DNA of 42,500 nucleotides. Origin: Isochrysis galbana. Lineage: Eukaryota > Haptophyta > Isochrysidales > Isochrysidaceae. Shown here one piece after another: positions 1-9,792 of this stretch. The stretch lies in contig CM030935.1 of the NCBI GenBank assembly GCA_018136815.1, forward strand, positions 6,433,440 to 6,475,939. The letters run 5' to 3'. Numbering within the stretch: the stretch's first letter is position 1; every line of letters starts with the position of its first letter. Position numbers and translations under genes: made by a program. Below the pieces are notes generated by a model that was not told the origin of the DNA, did not search any database, and worked only from the letters and a program-made list of their open reading frames with translations.

Positions 1-1400
1 TTGGAGCCGGCCTCTGGCTGCAGCTCGAGCACTTTCTGCAGCCCCCCAGACATCACAAACGAGCGACGCGCGGCAACATCATGCGGAAGCACCTTGGCAA
101 ATTGCTGCACGACATAGGTGAGGATGGTCTCCGGCGCGTCGTGGAGGAGTGGCTCGAGCGCCGGCAGGTGGACGCACTTCTGGACGATCGATTTGAGCGC
201 GCGCTTCGCCTTGGTCTTGAGGTCCTCCGAGGATGCCTCGTGCAGATAGACAGCGAGCAACTTTGGCAGCGCATTGGCATCGGCGAGGGCTTTGGCGTGG
301 TCGGGCGAGTGGCGGCCAATTTGACCGAGCGACCAAGCGGATGCCGACTTGATGTGATCCTCGGGCTCGGCCACGACGGCGTTGACCAGCGGCGGGATGC
401 CCTTGGAGACGACCACCGCGAGAGCCAGCGTCTCGGAGAAAGCCGAGATGTAGCCGAGCGCCATGATGCCGGGGAGGGCGGCGTTGCCACGCGCCTCGGT
501 GACGTAGTCGACAAGCGCGCCAACACCGCCCGCGTTGACGATGAGCTGGGCAAGCTCTGGCGTGTGCTTGGCGACCTCGCGGATGCACGTCGCAGCGTTC
601 TTCCGCACGTACACGTCAACATCCTTGAGCAGGTTGAGGATCTGTGGGAAGATCTCCGCCTCAACCACCACCTCTGCCAGGTCGACCGAGTGCTTGCTGA
701 TCTGCGCCAGGCACGAGCAGACCTGCCGCTTGAGCTTGCCGTCGGGCGAGATGATGAGCGGGGCAATGTACGCGACGGCGCCACCGTCGACGACAGACTG
801 GGCAAGCTCGGGCGAGTGCTTGCATATATCCGAGAGCGCGGAAGCCGCGATGCGCTTGAGGGTCAGCTCGGGCTCCTGCACGCAGAGCACAAGCAGCGGC
901 ACTGCGCCCGCATCAACGACCGTCTGCGCAAGCTCTCCGTTGTGTCGCGCGATGTATCCGAGAGCCCATGCGGCCGCCTCCTTGACGCCCGGGTCGAACT
1001 CCTCAAGGCATCCGACCAACGCGTCGAGCGCACCCGAGTCGACAACCGCCTGCGCGAGCTGCGGCGAGTGCTTCGCGACGGCTCGCAGGACGAACGCCGC
1101 CGCCTTCTTGTAGAAGCGGTTCTGCTCGGAGAGGGAGTAGACGAGCTGCGGCAGCACCTCGTTCGAGACGACCGCCTCAGCGAGCTCGTCGTTGTAGTTG
1201 GCGAGGCGCCCGAGTGCGAGCGCTGCGGATTGCTGGATGGAAGGGACGTTGTCTAGGAGGAGAGGGCGGAGGAGCTGCATGACTCCCGCGTTCTGAAGGG
1301 CATCGATGTTCTGTGGGCGAGTCGCGAGCTCCGCCACCGTCTGTACGAAGTTGACGCGGGCACGCTGGTAGTTCTCAAAGACCTGGAGCACGGCACGCAT
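1..1400 (-). CDS. SPAG6: SPAG6/PF16-like armadillo-repeat central-pair protein (partial, C-terminus off the window)
   Basis: Armadillo-repeat protein of the axonemal central apparatus; in the SPAG6/PF16 family it stabilises the C1 microtubule and is needed for flagellar beating. The reverse strand reads open from ATG at 1400 to the window edge: 466 codons, no intron, against about 510 residues in the family. The N-terminus (MRAVLQVFENYQRARVNF) and the stretches LATRPQNI, QNRFYKKAAAFVLRAV, DPGVKEAAAWALGYIARHN and LPGIMALGYI match family positions throughout, with repeated KHSPELAQ-type armadillo units. The start was chosen because it falls where family members begin. The sense-strand leader is CT-rich. 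Its presence implies a motile cilium or flagellum. Family assignment is very secure. Confidence 0.95.
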   Translation of the reverse strand, partial: MRAVLQVFENYQRARVNFVQTVAELATRPQNIDALQNAGVMQLLRPLLLDNVPSIQQSAALALGRLANYNDELAEAVVSNEVLPQLVYSLSEQNRFYKKAAAFVLRAVAKHSPQLAQAVVDSGALDALVGCLEEFDPGVKEAAAWALGYIARHNGELAQTVVDAGAVPLLVLCVQEPELTLKRIAASALSDICKHSPELAQSVVDGGAVAYIAPLIISPDGKLKRQVCSCLAQISKHSVDLAEVVVEAEIFPQILNLLKDVDVYVRKNAATCIREVAKHTPELAQLIVNAGGVGALVDYVTEARGNAALPGIMALGYISAFSETLALAVVVSKGIPPLVNAVVAEPEDHIKSASAWSLGQIGRHSPDHAKALADANALPKLLAVYLHEASSEDLKTKAKRALKSIVQKCVHLPALEPLLHDAPETILTYVVQQFAKVLPHDVAARRSFVMSGGLQKVLELQPEAGS

Positions 1401-1401
1401 G

Positions 1402-1780
1402 GCGGAGGAGAGAGAGGGAGGAGAGAGGGAGAGAGGAGAGAGGAGGAAAGGGGCGGGGGGGAAGCGAGAGAGACGAGGGGGATGGGGTAAGGGTGGGTAT
1501 GGGGGCGGGCGGAAGGGCACGGAGGAGGAGGGCCGCGGGAAGGGGAGGGGCGGGAAGGCTCGCTCTCTCTCTCTCTCTCTGCGCGTCGCTGAGGAGGCCT
1601 CTCTGCAACAGCAGCTCTGCCTCTCTTCTCTCCCACCCCCTCTCGTCTGTCTTCCCGCTCTGAAGATCCTCTCTTTAGGTGAGTTTTCCCGCGTTTTCCT
1701 TTGTGTTTTCCACTTGCGACCGACCTCCCTCGGCTCTCTCTCTCTCTCTCTCTCTCCTCTCTCCTCTCTCTCTCTTACTC
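1402..1780. repeat. Polypurine/polypyrimidine tracts upstream of the SPAG6-like gene
   Basis: A GA-rich tract (about 1402-1480) lies directly before the start codon, so the leader of the minus-strand gene is CT-rich. It is followed by (CT)n runs near 1561-1580 and 1738-1775 on the plus strand. Apparent ORFs across this stretch are low-complexity and unlikely to be proteins. From 1780 to 2160 the sequence is C-rich without a recognisable gene. Confidence 0.7.
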
Positions 1781-2189
1781 TTTCAACCCTGCCTGCGAAG
1801 CAGCCGGTTTCCCTCCAAACAGCTCTCTCCTTCACTGAGATTCCTCTTCATTCCTCAGCCTCTCTCCACTGCTCCACCCCCCCCCCCCTTCTCTCTGCCG
1901 CGCGCCTCCCGCGTATGGCCCCCTTCTCTCTCGCTGAATATCCCTCATATAACGCTCATTATTTCTTTAACCCGCCCGTCCCCCCCGGCTCCACTCTCTC
2001 TTCTCGGCTCCCCCTCGGCGGCGGTGCAACAGTCCGAACTTTCGTAACGAGCGCGCGACGAAAAACAAAACTCCGCCCCCGCCGCAGCGCCAACGGCCGC
2101 CTCTGCCGATGGCCCCCTTCGCGCGGCCCTCCTCCTCCGCCCCCTTCATCTGCCCCATGCCCCATGCCTAGATGGGAAATACAACACCA

Positions 2190-2385
2190 GTGTTGGGCGT
2201 TTAGTAAGACAGCTCATTTGCTTAGTAAGATCTTACGAAAAATTTGCTCGTAAGACACCCCCAACTGTCTTATTTACGTCGCGCCGCCGCCTTAGTAAGA
2301 GAGGGCTCCAAGTGTCTTATTTACGGCGACGGAGTAAGACTTCATAAGACTACTGGTAAGACATCATAAGACACTCTGCCCCCCG
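2190..2385. repeat. Cluster of GTAAGAC/GTCTTA motifs with a perfect palindrome
   Basis: About ten copies of TAAGAC or its complement occur in under 200 bp, many as GTAAGAC. They include the 12-bp palindrome GTAAGATCTTAC. No coding potential was seen. The orientation of the motif is mixed. Confidence 0.55.
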
Positions 2386-2550
2386 CCCCCCCCCCCCCCT
2401 CTCCCCGTGCGCGCCCCCTCTGTGTGCGCACCCCCCGCAGTGCCGGCGTCAGTGCAAGCGGATCCCCTCCCAAAGCCAGCGCGGGCGCTCTCGCGTGTCA
2501 GCCCGCGACGATACCTTGAGTATTATCATCATTTACCATTTACGATAATG

Positions 2551-2775
2551 ACAACAGACAACACAGAGAACATATAGAATAGAGAACAGAGAACAGAGAA
2601 AGCGACCGACCGACCGACCGACCGACCGACCGCTTTGTGTCTCTAGTCTCTATTCTACAGACAACAGACAATAGAGAACAGAGAACAGGAGAACAAAGAA
2701 CAGAGAAAGCGACCGACCGCGACCGACCGACCGACCGACCGACCGCTTTGTGTCTCTGTTCTCTGTTCTCTTGAC
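2551..2775. repeat. Two direct repeat units, each a (GACC)n core between inverted arms
   Basis: Two units of roughly 105-120 bp lie side by side. Each has a left arm of AGAGAACAGAGAACAGAG type, a core of about seven GACC tetranucleotides and a right arm (CTTTGTGTCTCT...TTCTCT) that is largely the complement of the left arm. Each unit could fold into a long hairpin. Three TTGACGGTCAG repeats follow (2772-2810), then an inverted GTAGCGCT/AGCGCTAC pair near 2941-2972. I see no gene between 2160 and 3257. Confidence 0.6.
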
Positions 2776-3240
2776 GGTCAGATTGACGGTCAAGGGGCTT
2801 GACGGTCAGCTTTACTCCTTACTCCACGCTGGAGGTATGAGTAAGGAAACGCGACAGATCGCGACAGGACGCGACATGGGGGGTGGGTTAGCAGTGAGAA
2901 GTGAGAAAGGCTTTTTTATTTTTTTATTTTTTCTTGTCGTGTAGCGCTGTATCGCTGTATCGCTAGCGCTACTCCGCGCCGCAACAGAACGTCGTCGGGC
3001 GATGGAAGACTGGAAGACCTCTCCTCCCCGCTTTCCCAACCGAGTTCGGTCGGGCGCACGATGTCGGAGGTATCGGAAGCGCAGTTCCCATTTGAGCGGC
3101 AGTGGTAAGTGGTAACCTCGGATCCGTCATGTTTCCTCTGTGTTGCGCCGTTGCGCCTCAAGAGGTTTGAAACACGGCGAAACACGGCTGTTTTTGGCTT
3201 TTGTAGGAACACGGTGTTCCTGTGTTTCACATGTAGCATG

Positions 3241-3257
3241 TAGGGTGTAGGGTGCCC
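3241..3257. repeat. Target-site duplication of element A, left copy
   Basis: The 17-bp sequence TAGGGTGTAGGGTGCCC is repeated exactly at 6769-6785, directly after the element's terminal T run. The duplicated site is itself internally repetitive (GGGTGTAGGGTG). Confidence 0.93.
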
Positions 3258-3280
3258 AACTAACTTTATAGTTAGACGCC

Positions 3281-5764
3281 ATGGAGCGCGCCGCCGCTCC
3301 CCACCTCTCCTTCGGGTCCCCCGCCGCGGGGACCCCCCCGGCACCCATGGAGCTGTCGCAGGCGAAGCGACCGCGTCCGCCCGCAGAGGCCGAGCAGGTG
3401 AGCGCGACCCCGGTCGCGCCGCACGGCCCGTGGCCTCGGCCACACCAGCCACTGCAGCCATGCTGGCCCTCCCCATGGAGGGTCACAAGCTGTAGAACAC
3501 AGAGGACCAGCACCACACAAGACGAACAATACAGCCACCAGGCATGCCTTATGGCAGAGGCCTCTCCCACCCTAGGGACGGCCGCGCTGCCCCGGCAGCG
3601 CGGCCCGAGACCGGGTGGCCCTTATGGGCACAAATCCAAAACCAACAGCAGAACGCACAATGGCACTGACCCCTCAACACCACAACACATGACCACACAG
3701 AAAGGAAGCTGCTTGGGTGCGTCTAGGGGCGCACATCACACTCCCCCGCCACACGCTCGATTGGACCCACCCATGGCCTCACATACCCCGACCTCCCCTG
3801 CCACTCAGGAGCCGCCCTCAGATGAGGAGCAAGGCTACACTGAGTCGGACGCAACATACGAGCTGTCCTTTCACCAGGAGGGAGACTACACTTTCCAGGA
3901 CGCCACCGTCTACGCCGCGATCGTAGAGCTCCTCTTGGAGCTCGAAGGAGTCGACCCGGAGCCGGACTTCTGGGCCCGGTCCATCCGCGGGCCATGGCAT
4001 ATCGCCGTGAACGAGGACTGCGCTCAGCAATTCAAAGAGCGTTATGGGGACAACACCACCCTCCGCATCATTCAAACCGACATCCCCGTCCGCGTGAAAG
4101 TTGAAGCAATTGATGAGAAAATCAACAAGAAAGGCTCCACCTCTCGCAAAGCCCTCTACAACGCCCTCCAAGACGTCGCGGCGCACCTAGTCGTCGAGGC
4201 AGACGGCCTGGCGCAAGCGGCCCAAATCAATCTCAGCGCGCTCATTATTGCGATCGAAAAGGTTGGGCTAACCTTTCTGAAAGGCAACCGAGAGCGCATG
4301 AAGCTCGAAGGCGGAGCAGGCACCTTTGTGTCCAAGGCGGCCTACTCGACCCGCTGGCATCTTTACGTTTCGGCGGGCCAAGGCTCGTTTCTCGACGGAA
4401 ACTTCCCTCGCAAGCTTCTACTACAGATAGAAGGCAAGACAGTCCCGGTGAATTACGCCATTCGGGCGTGCAAGGAGATCAAAATGCCGGAGTCCATTCA
4501 ATCCCCCCACAAGCTCATGGTCCACGGCAGCCTACGCGGATGCAAGGGCTGGCGTCCGGAGGTGGTTAAGGGCCTCCTAAGCTCGATTCGAGTATGCGAA
4601 TGCGAACAAGAAGCGGCGAAGCGCCGCGAGCGCAACGAGGCGCAAAGGCTCAACCCCCGCCCGAAATCGGCGCACGAGGCTCTTGGCAAGGGCCCCCCCA
4701 AGCAATGTGCGCGCTTCACCCAAGGCCTGTGCCTCAGGAACAAACGAGGCGTGCGATGCAATCTCTCGCACGACGTGCCTGGCGCGTGGATCGACAACAA
4801 GTGCACGATCCGCTGCCACCTTCATCCACACAAGAAGATCCCGGGCGTCTGTTTAAACGGCCCGGCATGCCTTTTCCTCCACCCAGAGTGCGCGTTCGCC
4901 AACGCGATTGCGGCCACCAAACTTGCCGTCGCGAGAATAATGCCCCGGCGCCCTAGACCCACATATGACTCCACCCTTGGTTACCCAGGTGAAGGACCTG
5001 TCCGCATCGCGACATACAACATTAACGGCACCAAGAACGGCAAGCTAGCCGCCGTGCTATCGCAAGCGCGAAAGGCAAAAGTAGACATACTACTACTGCA
5101 AGAACTTCATGCATACGAGGACGGCTCGCACCTCCGGGCACATAGGACAGCCGCCATGTTGGGCTGGCTGTGGTTTGTTGCCCCAGGAGAGCTAGGAGAC
5201 CCAGCTAGCGGTGTCGCGGTGGCAATCAGAGAAGCGGCCGAGCGAATAACTGCTAGAACGGAGTCCCTAGAAATCTTACTAGAAGGTAGATGCGTATCCA
5301 TAACGCTAAACATAGATGAAACCCGATACCGAATAATATCGGTATACCTCAGTGCGCAACCTGGACCCCGCGGAAGGCAGATAACCGAACTAGATAGAAA
5401 ACTAGGCGCCTTAGACCCTATACCGACGGTAATAGGCGGAGACCTCAACTGCGTAGAAAACAGCGCGCACGACTCCCAAAGAGTAGGGGAGGCACTTTAT
5501 GCCAACACGCACGGGGAAAAATGGAGAGCGCTGACTAAAGCGCACAAACTCCGAGACGCACATCACACGCTACGCCTAGGGCCGAACGTTGGCTACACGA
5601 GAATGGCAGCCACCATCCACACAAGGATAGACCGCATATGCCATAGCGAAGATATAGATGCTATCCAATGGCAGCAACACGGACCCTGCCCGGACCTATT
5701 TACGGGCAAAGCCGCGTCAGGCTTAAAGCGACCCGGAGCAACGCCCCGCAAGCGGCAAGATTAG
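3281..5764 (+). CDS. LINE ORF: gag-like region, CCCH zinc fingers, APE endonuclease
   Basis: 827 residues. The N-terminus MERAAAP and a PRQRGPRPGGPYGH-type block are shared with the other family copies here. A gag-like middle region (about residues 180-440) has a relative in element C. Two cysteine/histidine clusters follow. The first, starting at C476, is C-X7-C-X8-C-X3-H; the second contains C-X5-C-X3-H. From residue 574 comes an endonuclease/exonuclease/phosphatase domain, with the YNING box (579-583), the LQEL glutamate, GGDLNC (719-724) and TRIDRI near the end. In LINEs this endonuclease nicks the target to prime reverse transcription. The ORF ends in junction sequence after the endonuclease, so it is a truncated polyprotein and not autonomous. 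Confidence 0.88.
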   Translation: MERAAAPHLSFGSPAAGTPPAPMELSQAKRPRPPAEAEQVSATPVAPHGPWPRPHQPLQPCWPSPWRVTSCRTQRTSTTQDEQYSHQACLMAEASPTLGTAALPRQRGPRPGGPYGHKSKTNSRTHNGTDPSTPQHMTTQKGSCLGASRGAHHTPPPHARLDPPMASHTPTSPATQEPPSDEEQGYTESDATYELSFHQEGDYTFQDATVYAAIVELLLELEGVDPEPDFWARSIRGPWHIAVNEDCAQQFKERYGDNTTLRIIQTDIPVRVKVEAIDEKINKKGSTSRKALYNALQDVAAHLVVEADGLAQAAQINLSALIIAIEKVGLTFLKGNRERMKLEGGAGTFVSKAAYSTRWHLYVSAGQGSFLDGNFPRKLLLQIEGKTVPVNYAIRACKEIKMPESIQSPHKLMVHGSLRGCKGWRPEVVKGLLSSIRVCECEQEAAKRRERNEAQRLNPRPKSAHEALGKGPPKQCARFTQGLCLRNKRGVRCNLSHDVPGAWIDNKCTIRCHLHPHKKIPGVCLNGPACLFLHPECAFANAIAATKLAVARIMPRRPRPTYDSTLGYPGEGPVRIATYNINGTKNGKLAAVLSQARKAKVDILLLQELHAYEDGSHLRAHRTAAMLGWLWFVAPGELGDPASGVAVAIREAAERITARTESLEILLEGRCVSITLNIDETRYRIISVYLSAQPGPRGRQITELDRKLGALDPIPTVIGGDLNCVENSAHDSQRVGEALYANTHGEKWRALTKAHKLRDAHHTLRLGPNVGYTRMAATIHTRIDRICHSEDIDAIQWQQHGPCPDLFTGKAASGLKRPGATPRKRQD

Positions 5765-6432
5765 CATGGGAGAGAAGGCTGAATATCACAAACGAAGAAT
5801 GGAAGCACATAGCTAAACTATACACAATGCCGTTATTGAAACACACAGACAAGCACCTCCACTTCAAACATATCACACACAGAAGAATTGGTACTAGAAA
5901 TAGATTCATAGACACTCAGACAGACATATGTAGGCTATGCCGTCGACACCGCGAAAACTCGTGCCATCTAGCGTGGTGTCCCGCGACGAAAACCATCTTC
6001 GAGACCATAGACGCCCTCAACAACTACACGCCTCCCCCCAGAAGGACACGCACACAGAAAATAAAGGATAGATTATTTGCATATCCTGGTACGAACACTC
6101 CCGAAAGCCTAAAAACACTATACGTGATAGCGTGGAAATATATACTAAGAGACTTCTACAGAGTAGAATTTGAGTCATACGAATACCACTACATACCTAT
6201 CCTAGAGTCTACACTAGTGAGATTCACTACATTAGTCAGGGGCCTCACCCCGCCAAAAGCGCACTGCTCTGCACGCACGCACAAAGCCGCTCAAGGGAGA
6301 AAGCCCAAACTCAAGAAATCGCTAGAACTCAGCGCCCCCGTATTCATTGAAAACGAGAAAGGTAGACTACAACTGAGCGAAAACACCCGCCTCGTAGCAA
6401 AAGCACTTGGCCTCGCTGAAAGACTCGCATAA
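5707..6432 (+). pseudogene. C-terminal LINE polyprotein remnant with CCHC zinc-binding motif
   Basis: The frame is one base off from the upstream ORF and open for about 240 codons. It carries C-X2-C-X8-H-X3-C (CRLC...CHLAWC), the zinc-binding motif that follows the reverse transcriptase in many LINE polyproteins. The same sequence recurs at 14920-15597. That copy shows extra upstream sequence missing here, which supports an internal deletion in element A. The remaining C-terminal part (LKTLYVIAWKYILRDF onward) is basic and complete to a stop codon. Confidence 0.8.
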
Positions 6433-6629
6433 CATGAAGCGTAGGCCCGGGGAAACTTACCATCTAAGAACGCGATCGATCACTATAGGTCATCTAAGAG
6501 GAACGCCGCGCACACTAAGCCAAGGGGCCATGGAACAACTCTAAAAACAAACGGGTCACTCAGTGGCACAGGAGGGAGCGGAGAACACGCCGCTGAGGAC
6601 AAGTGCACATAGCTCCGCTCGGACCCCCC

Positions 6630-6768
6630 ACATATCCCGAGCCCCTAAGTAGAGCACGAGGGGAGTTGCCGCAAGGCGGGGAATGAGGGTGAGGAAGGGA
6701 AGGGGGCGTGGCTACGAATATGCGAGTCAGTGCCACGGGGGAGGCGAGAATATTAAAAGGTTTTTTTT
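6630..6768 (+). repeat. LINE-family 3' tail (element A copy)
   Basis: This is non-coding sequence between the last ORF and the TSD. It contains a CCCCTAAGTAGAGCACGAGGG box, then the hairpin GCC-GCAA-GGC (6668-6677), a G-rich purine stretch, and the end GAATATTAAAAGG plus T run. Related tails occur at 8598-8770 (minus), 22650-22790 (minus), 38800-38935 (plus) and 39130-39215 (plus). Confidence 0.8.
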
Positions 6769-7085
6769 TAGGGTGTAGGGTGCCCGAGGTACGAGGTAGA
6801 CTACCGACTACCGACTGCCGCGACGGCTCAGGCGAGGGGATCGCAGGTTGGGCGGCATCTGTTGCTTCTGCCTCCACCGGCCCCTCCATCCCCGCAGCCT
6901 CATCCTCCTCCATTCAGCCCTGACTTCTGTCACGGCCTCAGAGGCCTTCGTCGCCCTCCTCCCGGGAGTGAACAATCGCTCTTCATTCGAGTAATACCGG
7001 TGGGGGGCACTCTCATATACAGACCTATTTTCTCTCCTCCCTGTCCCCCGCTCCCTGTGCGCGCGCGCGCTCGAGCGAGAGAGCG

Positions 7086-8264
7086 ATGGTGGCGCCACGA
7101 ATGCCTCAGGTGGAGGTCCTCGAGCTGAGCGAGGATAGGATCGTCTTCTCTCTGGAAGGATGCGACACGTCGATGGCCAACGCGCTACGACGCGTCATGA
7201 TCGCTGAAGTCCCAACCATGGCGATCGACAAGGTAGAGATCGAGATCAACTCGACAGTACTCCACGACGACTTCATCGCCCACAGGCTGGGGCTTGTGCC
7301 GCTCAAGAGCTACTTCGCGCGGTACGGAAATGTGGAGAGCCTGCCGCCGACGAAGGACGTGGGCGATCCAAACGAGCCCGAGCCCAAGCCCGCATACCTC
7401 TACAACAGAGACTGTGGCTGCCTCTCGGCGTGTCCGCGCTGCACGGTCAACTTTGACCTGCACATCAAGTGCCGGCAGGACGAGACGCTGGAGGTGACGA
7501 CGCACGAGCTGAAGAGCGATCAGCCACTCGACTGTTTCGTCGCCGTCGGAAAGAGACGAGACGACACCGAGTTCGAGCCGGACACGGAGGCACTGACAGA
7601 GGGCCACATCCTTCTCGTCAAGATGCGCAAGAACCAGGAGCTCAAGTTGAGAGCTGCCGCGCAGATGGGCATCGCAAAGGAGCACGCCAAGTGGGGGCCA
7701 ACCTGCACAGCCACATTCGCGTACGAGCCCGAGGTCGAGCTGAATCAAAAGGTGTACGCTCAGATGACGCCCGATCAGAGGCGTGATTTTGTGGACGGCT
7801 GTCCAAAAAAGTTGGCAAGGCCCTACGACGAGAAGCAGCGGCCGTATGACTGCGTGCAGACGGACGAGTTTGCCGCGTGCATGGTGAAGCCACCCGCGGC
7901 CGTGCCCCGGGAGCACCATTGTCACTTGGCAGGGCTGCGGGGCGCCTGCGCCGGCGCGTCGTCTGCCCATGCGCGTCGTTGACACGCTGATGCTAAGTGC
8001 CCAAGCATCCTGTCCATAACGCGTGAATTGAGCTATTCTCCCCAAACTTGCCTGCAGGTCTGCATCGATTGCCTAGAACACTCAAGCGAGTTTCCGGGCC
8101 TTTGCAAGGTTCGTGATCGGCCTCAGTACTTTAAATTCACCGTCGAATCCACTGGCGCCCTTCGCCCGGAGGAGATCGTGGAGAGAGGGATCGAGGTGTT
8201 GATCAAGAAGCTTCAGGACATCCGCGCAAATCTTGAGACGGCCGCCGCAGCCGCCGATGTGTAG
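7086..8264 (+). CDS. RPB3: RNA polymerase II subunit RPB3 (2 exons: 7086-7883, 8058-8264)
   Basis: Alpha-like subunit that pairs with RPB11 in RNA polymerase II assembly. Exon 1 (266 codons) has the alpha-motif region NALRRVMIAEVPTMAIDKVE and the zinc loop C110-X-C112-X3-C116-X2-C119, as in RPB3. Exon 2 (68 codons plus stop) carries CIDCLEH and VESTGALRPEEIV followed by the terminal helix. The splice is GT-AG (ATG|GTGAAG ... CTGCAG|GTC), in phase 0, and removes a 174-bp intron; this joins AACM to VCIDCL as the family requires. The total is 334 residues. A second in-frame ATG at 7101 could also be the start. The leader is CT-rich, ending in a GC/CG run and GAGAGAGCG before the ATG. Element A lies about 300 bp upstream; 6786-7085 shows no other gene. 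Confidence 0.93.
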
Positions 8265-8597
8265 AAATATCACTTCACATGCAGATGCGCGCGCTTGGAG
8301 CTGCAGTGTTCCACGCGCTTGGCAATCTCGTGTAAGAATGCTCTCAAAAGGCCCAGCCGTGAAGATGGCACGAGGCTGGCTGGAGTGGAGCAAGAAAAAG
8401 GGCGCTGAGGCAATAGGCTATTCAATAGGCAACGTGGGTTAGGTTGGGAAGCCGTATTTTCTCTCGCATATTTGCATACTGTGTTGCTGTGCGTATCTTT
8501 GTGATAAGCTGCTGCCCTCGACTACCCACCTCGTGTACGTTCGTGCCTCGGTGCGCGCATACTTGATACTTGCGCATGGGCGCAGCGCAAGCGGTTA

Positions 8598-8770
8598 AAA
8601 AAACCTTGTAATTGTAATATTCTGCGCGCTCGCTCGCGGCTATGGAAATCAGAAATCACTCTAGTAGCTAGTAGCCACGCCCTTTCTCCCCTTCAGTCCG
8701 CCACTACCCGCCTTGCGGCATCTCCCATCGTGCTCTACGTAGGGGCACAGGTCGCTGGGGCGTTGGGTAC
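8598..8770 (-). repeat. 5'-truncated LINE-family 3' tail (copy H)
   Basis: On the minus strand the sequence runs from the CCCCTACGTAGAGCACGA box through GCC-GCAA-GGC and an AGGGCGTGGCTAC stretch, as in element A. It ends in GAATATTACAATTACAAGG plus a T run near 8598. The upstream limit is uncertain and may reach 8936, where element B's target begins. The stretch 8265-8597, 3' of RPB3, has no recognisable feature. Confidence 0.6.
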
Positions 8771-9084
8771 GGGCGGGGTGCAGCTGCCCCCGGTGGTGAG
8801 TTCTCGCTCTGCCCTCCTGTGCACAGCCTGTGCCTCTGAGTGGCTTGCTTCTTTATTGCTTTCACATGGATGTTGTGTTGGAGGCTCCTTGGAGGGGGGT
8901 TGTCCGGTGTTTGGCAGCGTTTTGGTTTTGGCGTCTTTCGTCGTTAAAGTTTCAACTAAGTTTATACTTAGCTCGCCCATGGGGGGGCACGAGCCCCCCC
9001 CTCTCTCCACTCTTCCCCTGCCATGGGGGAGGAACCACCCATCCTCCTGGCACGCCTGATCAACTAAGTTTATACTTAGACGCG

Positions 9085-9792
9085 ATGGAGCGCGCCGCCG
9101 CGACTCCCCTCTCCTTCGGGCCCCCCGCCGAGGGCGCCCCCCCAGTGCCCATGGAGCAGCCGCTATCGAAGCGGCCGCGTCCGCCCACCGAGGCCGAGCA
9201 GGTGCGTGCGACTCCGGTCGCACCACACGGCCCGTGGCCCCGGCCACACCACCCATGGCAGCCATGCTGGCCTCCCCCATGGGGGGCAGCAGGCTGCTGG
9301 CAGCACCCCATCAATGCCAGGCTCAAGCAGCCACCCTTCCATTGGGCATCCCTTATGGCAGAGGCCCCTCTCGCCCTGGCAAGGGCCGCGCTGCTCCGGC
9401 AGCGCGGCCCGAGGCCGGGTGGCCCCTATGGGCACAACTTCCACTCCACTGCAACGCACAACATACCCTTCAGAGACACCATCCCATACACACCACACCA
9501 CACGCATGAGGCACGAGTGTTACGAGAGCGAGAGCGACGAGAGCGAGAGCGACGACGGATGACGACTGACGACAGGACGACGGACAACGACACCCAGGAA
9601 AACACCCCGACTCTCGCCCCACGACTTTCTCACATAACTCGACTAAAATCAAACCCAAACACTCCGGCCAGACGACGACGGACGACGATCAGAAGGCGAT
9701 CTGTCGGCGATCCCGTCTGGAAGGGGAATCGCACCATAACGGAAACGAGGGGCAATCCTGCCGCACAAGATTCCAAGAGACCTACCGAATAA
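9085..9792 (+). pseudogene. N-terminal part of the LINE ORF in element B
   Basis: The reading frame starts at ATG 9085 (MERAAATPLSFGPP) and matches the element A ORF start, including the PTEAEQV-ATPVAPHGPWPRP segment and LRQRGPRPGGPYGH. From about 9519 it changes to an Arg/Glu-rich, then Thr/Arg-rich sequence and stops at 9792. It lacks the gag-like middle and the zinc fingers. The frame is also open upstream of 9085 through the leader, probably by chance. Confidence 0.65.

Larger units (their letters stand above)
3258..6768 (+). mobile_element. Element A: internally deleted APE-type non-LTR retrotransposon
   Basis: The element is bounded by a perfect 17-bp target-site duplication, TAGGGTGTAGGGTGCCC, at 3241-3257 and 6769-6785. 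It opens with the hairpin AACTAACTTTATAGTTAG directly next to the TSD. It then carries an 827-residue ORF, a second coding stretch for the C-terminal zinc-binding region, and a 3' tail ending in ATTAAAAGG plus a T run. This architecture (gag-like domain, zinc fingers, apurinic-type endonuclease, C-terminal CCHC, long TSD) is that of a LINE. The reverse transcriptase core is missing: the endonuclease runs into the C-terminal domain near 5690-5710. Confidence 0.93.

Noticed and set aside
81-1256. 391-codon plus-strand ORF
   Set aside because: Antisense shadow of the SPAG6-like gene; its sequence is only the complement of conserved armadillo repeats.
3258-3280. HDV-like ribozyme at the LINE 5' end
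   Set aside because: Only a short local hairpin is present; I could not find the nested double pseudoknot pairing downstream.
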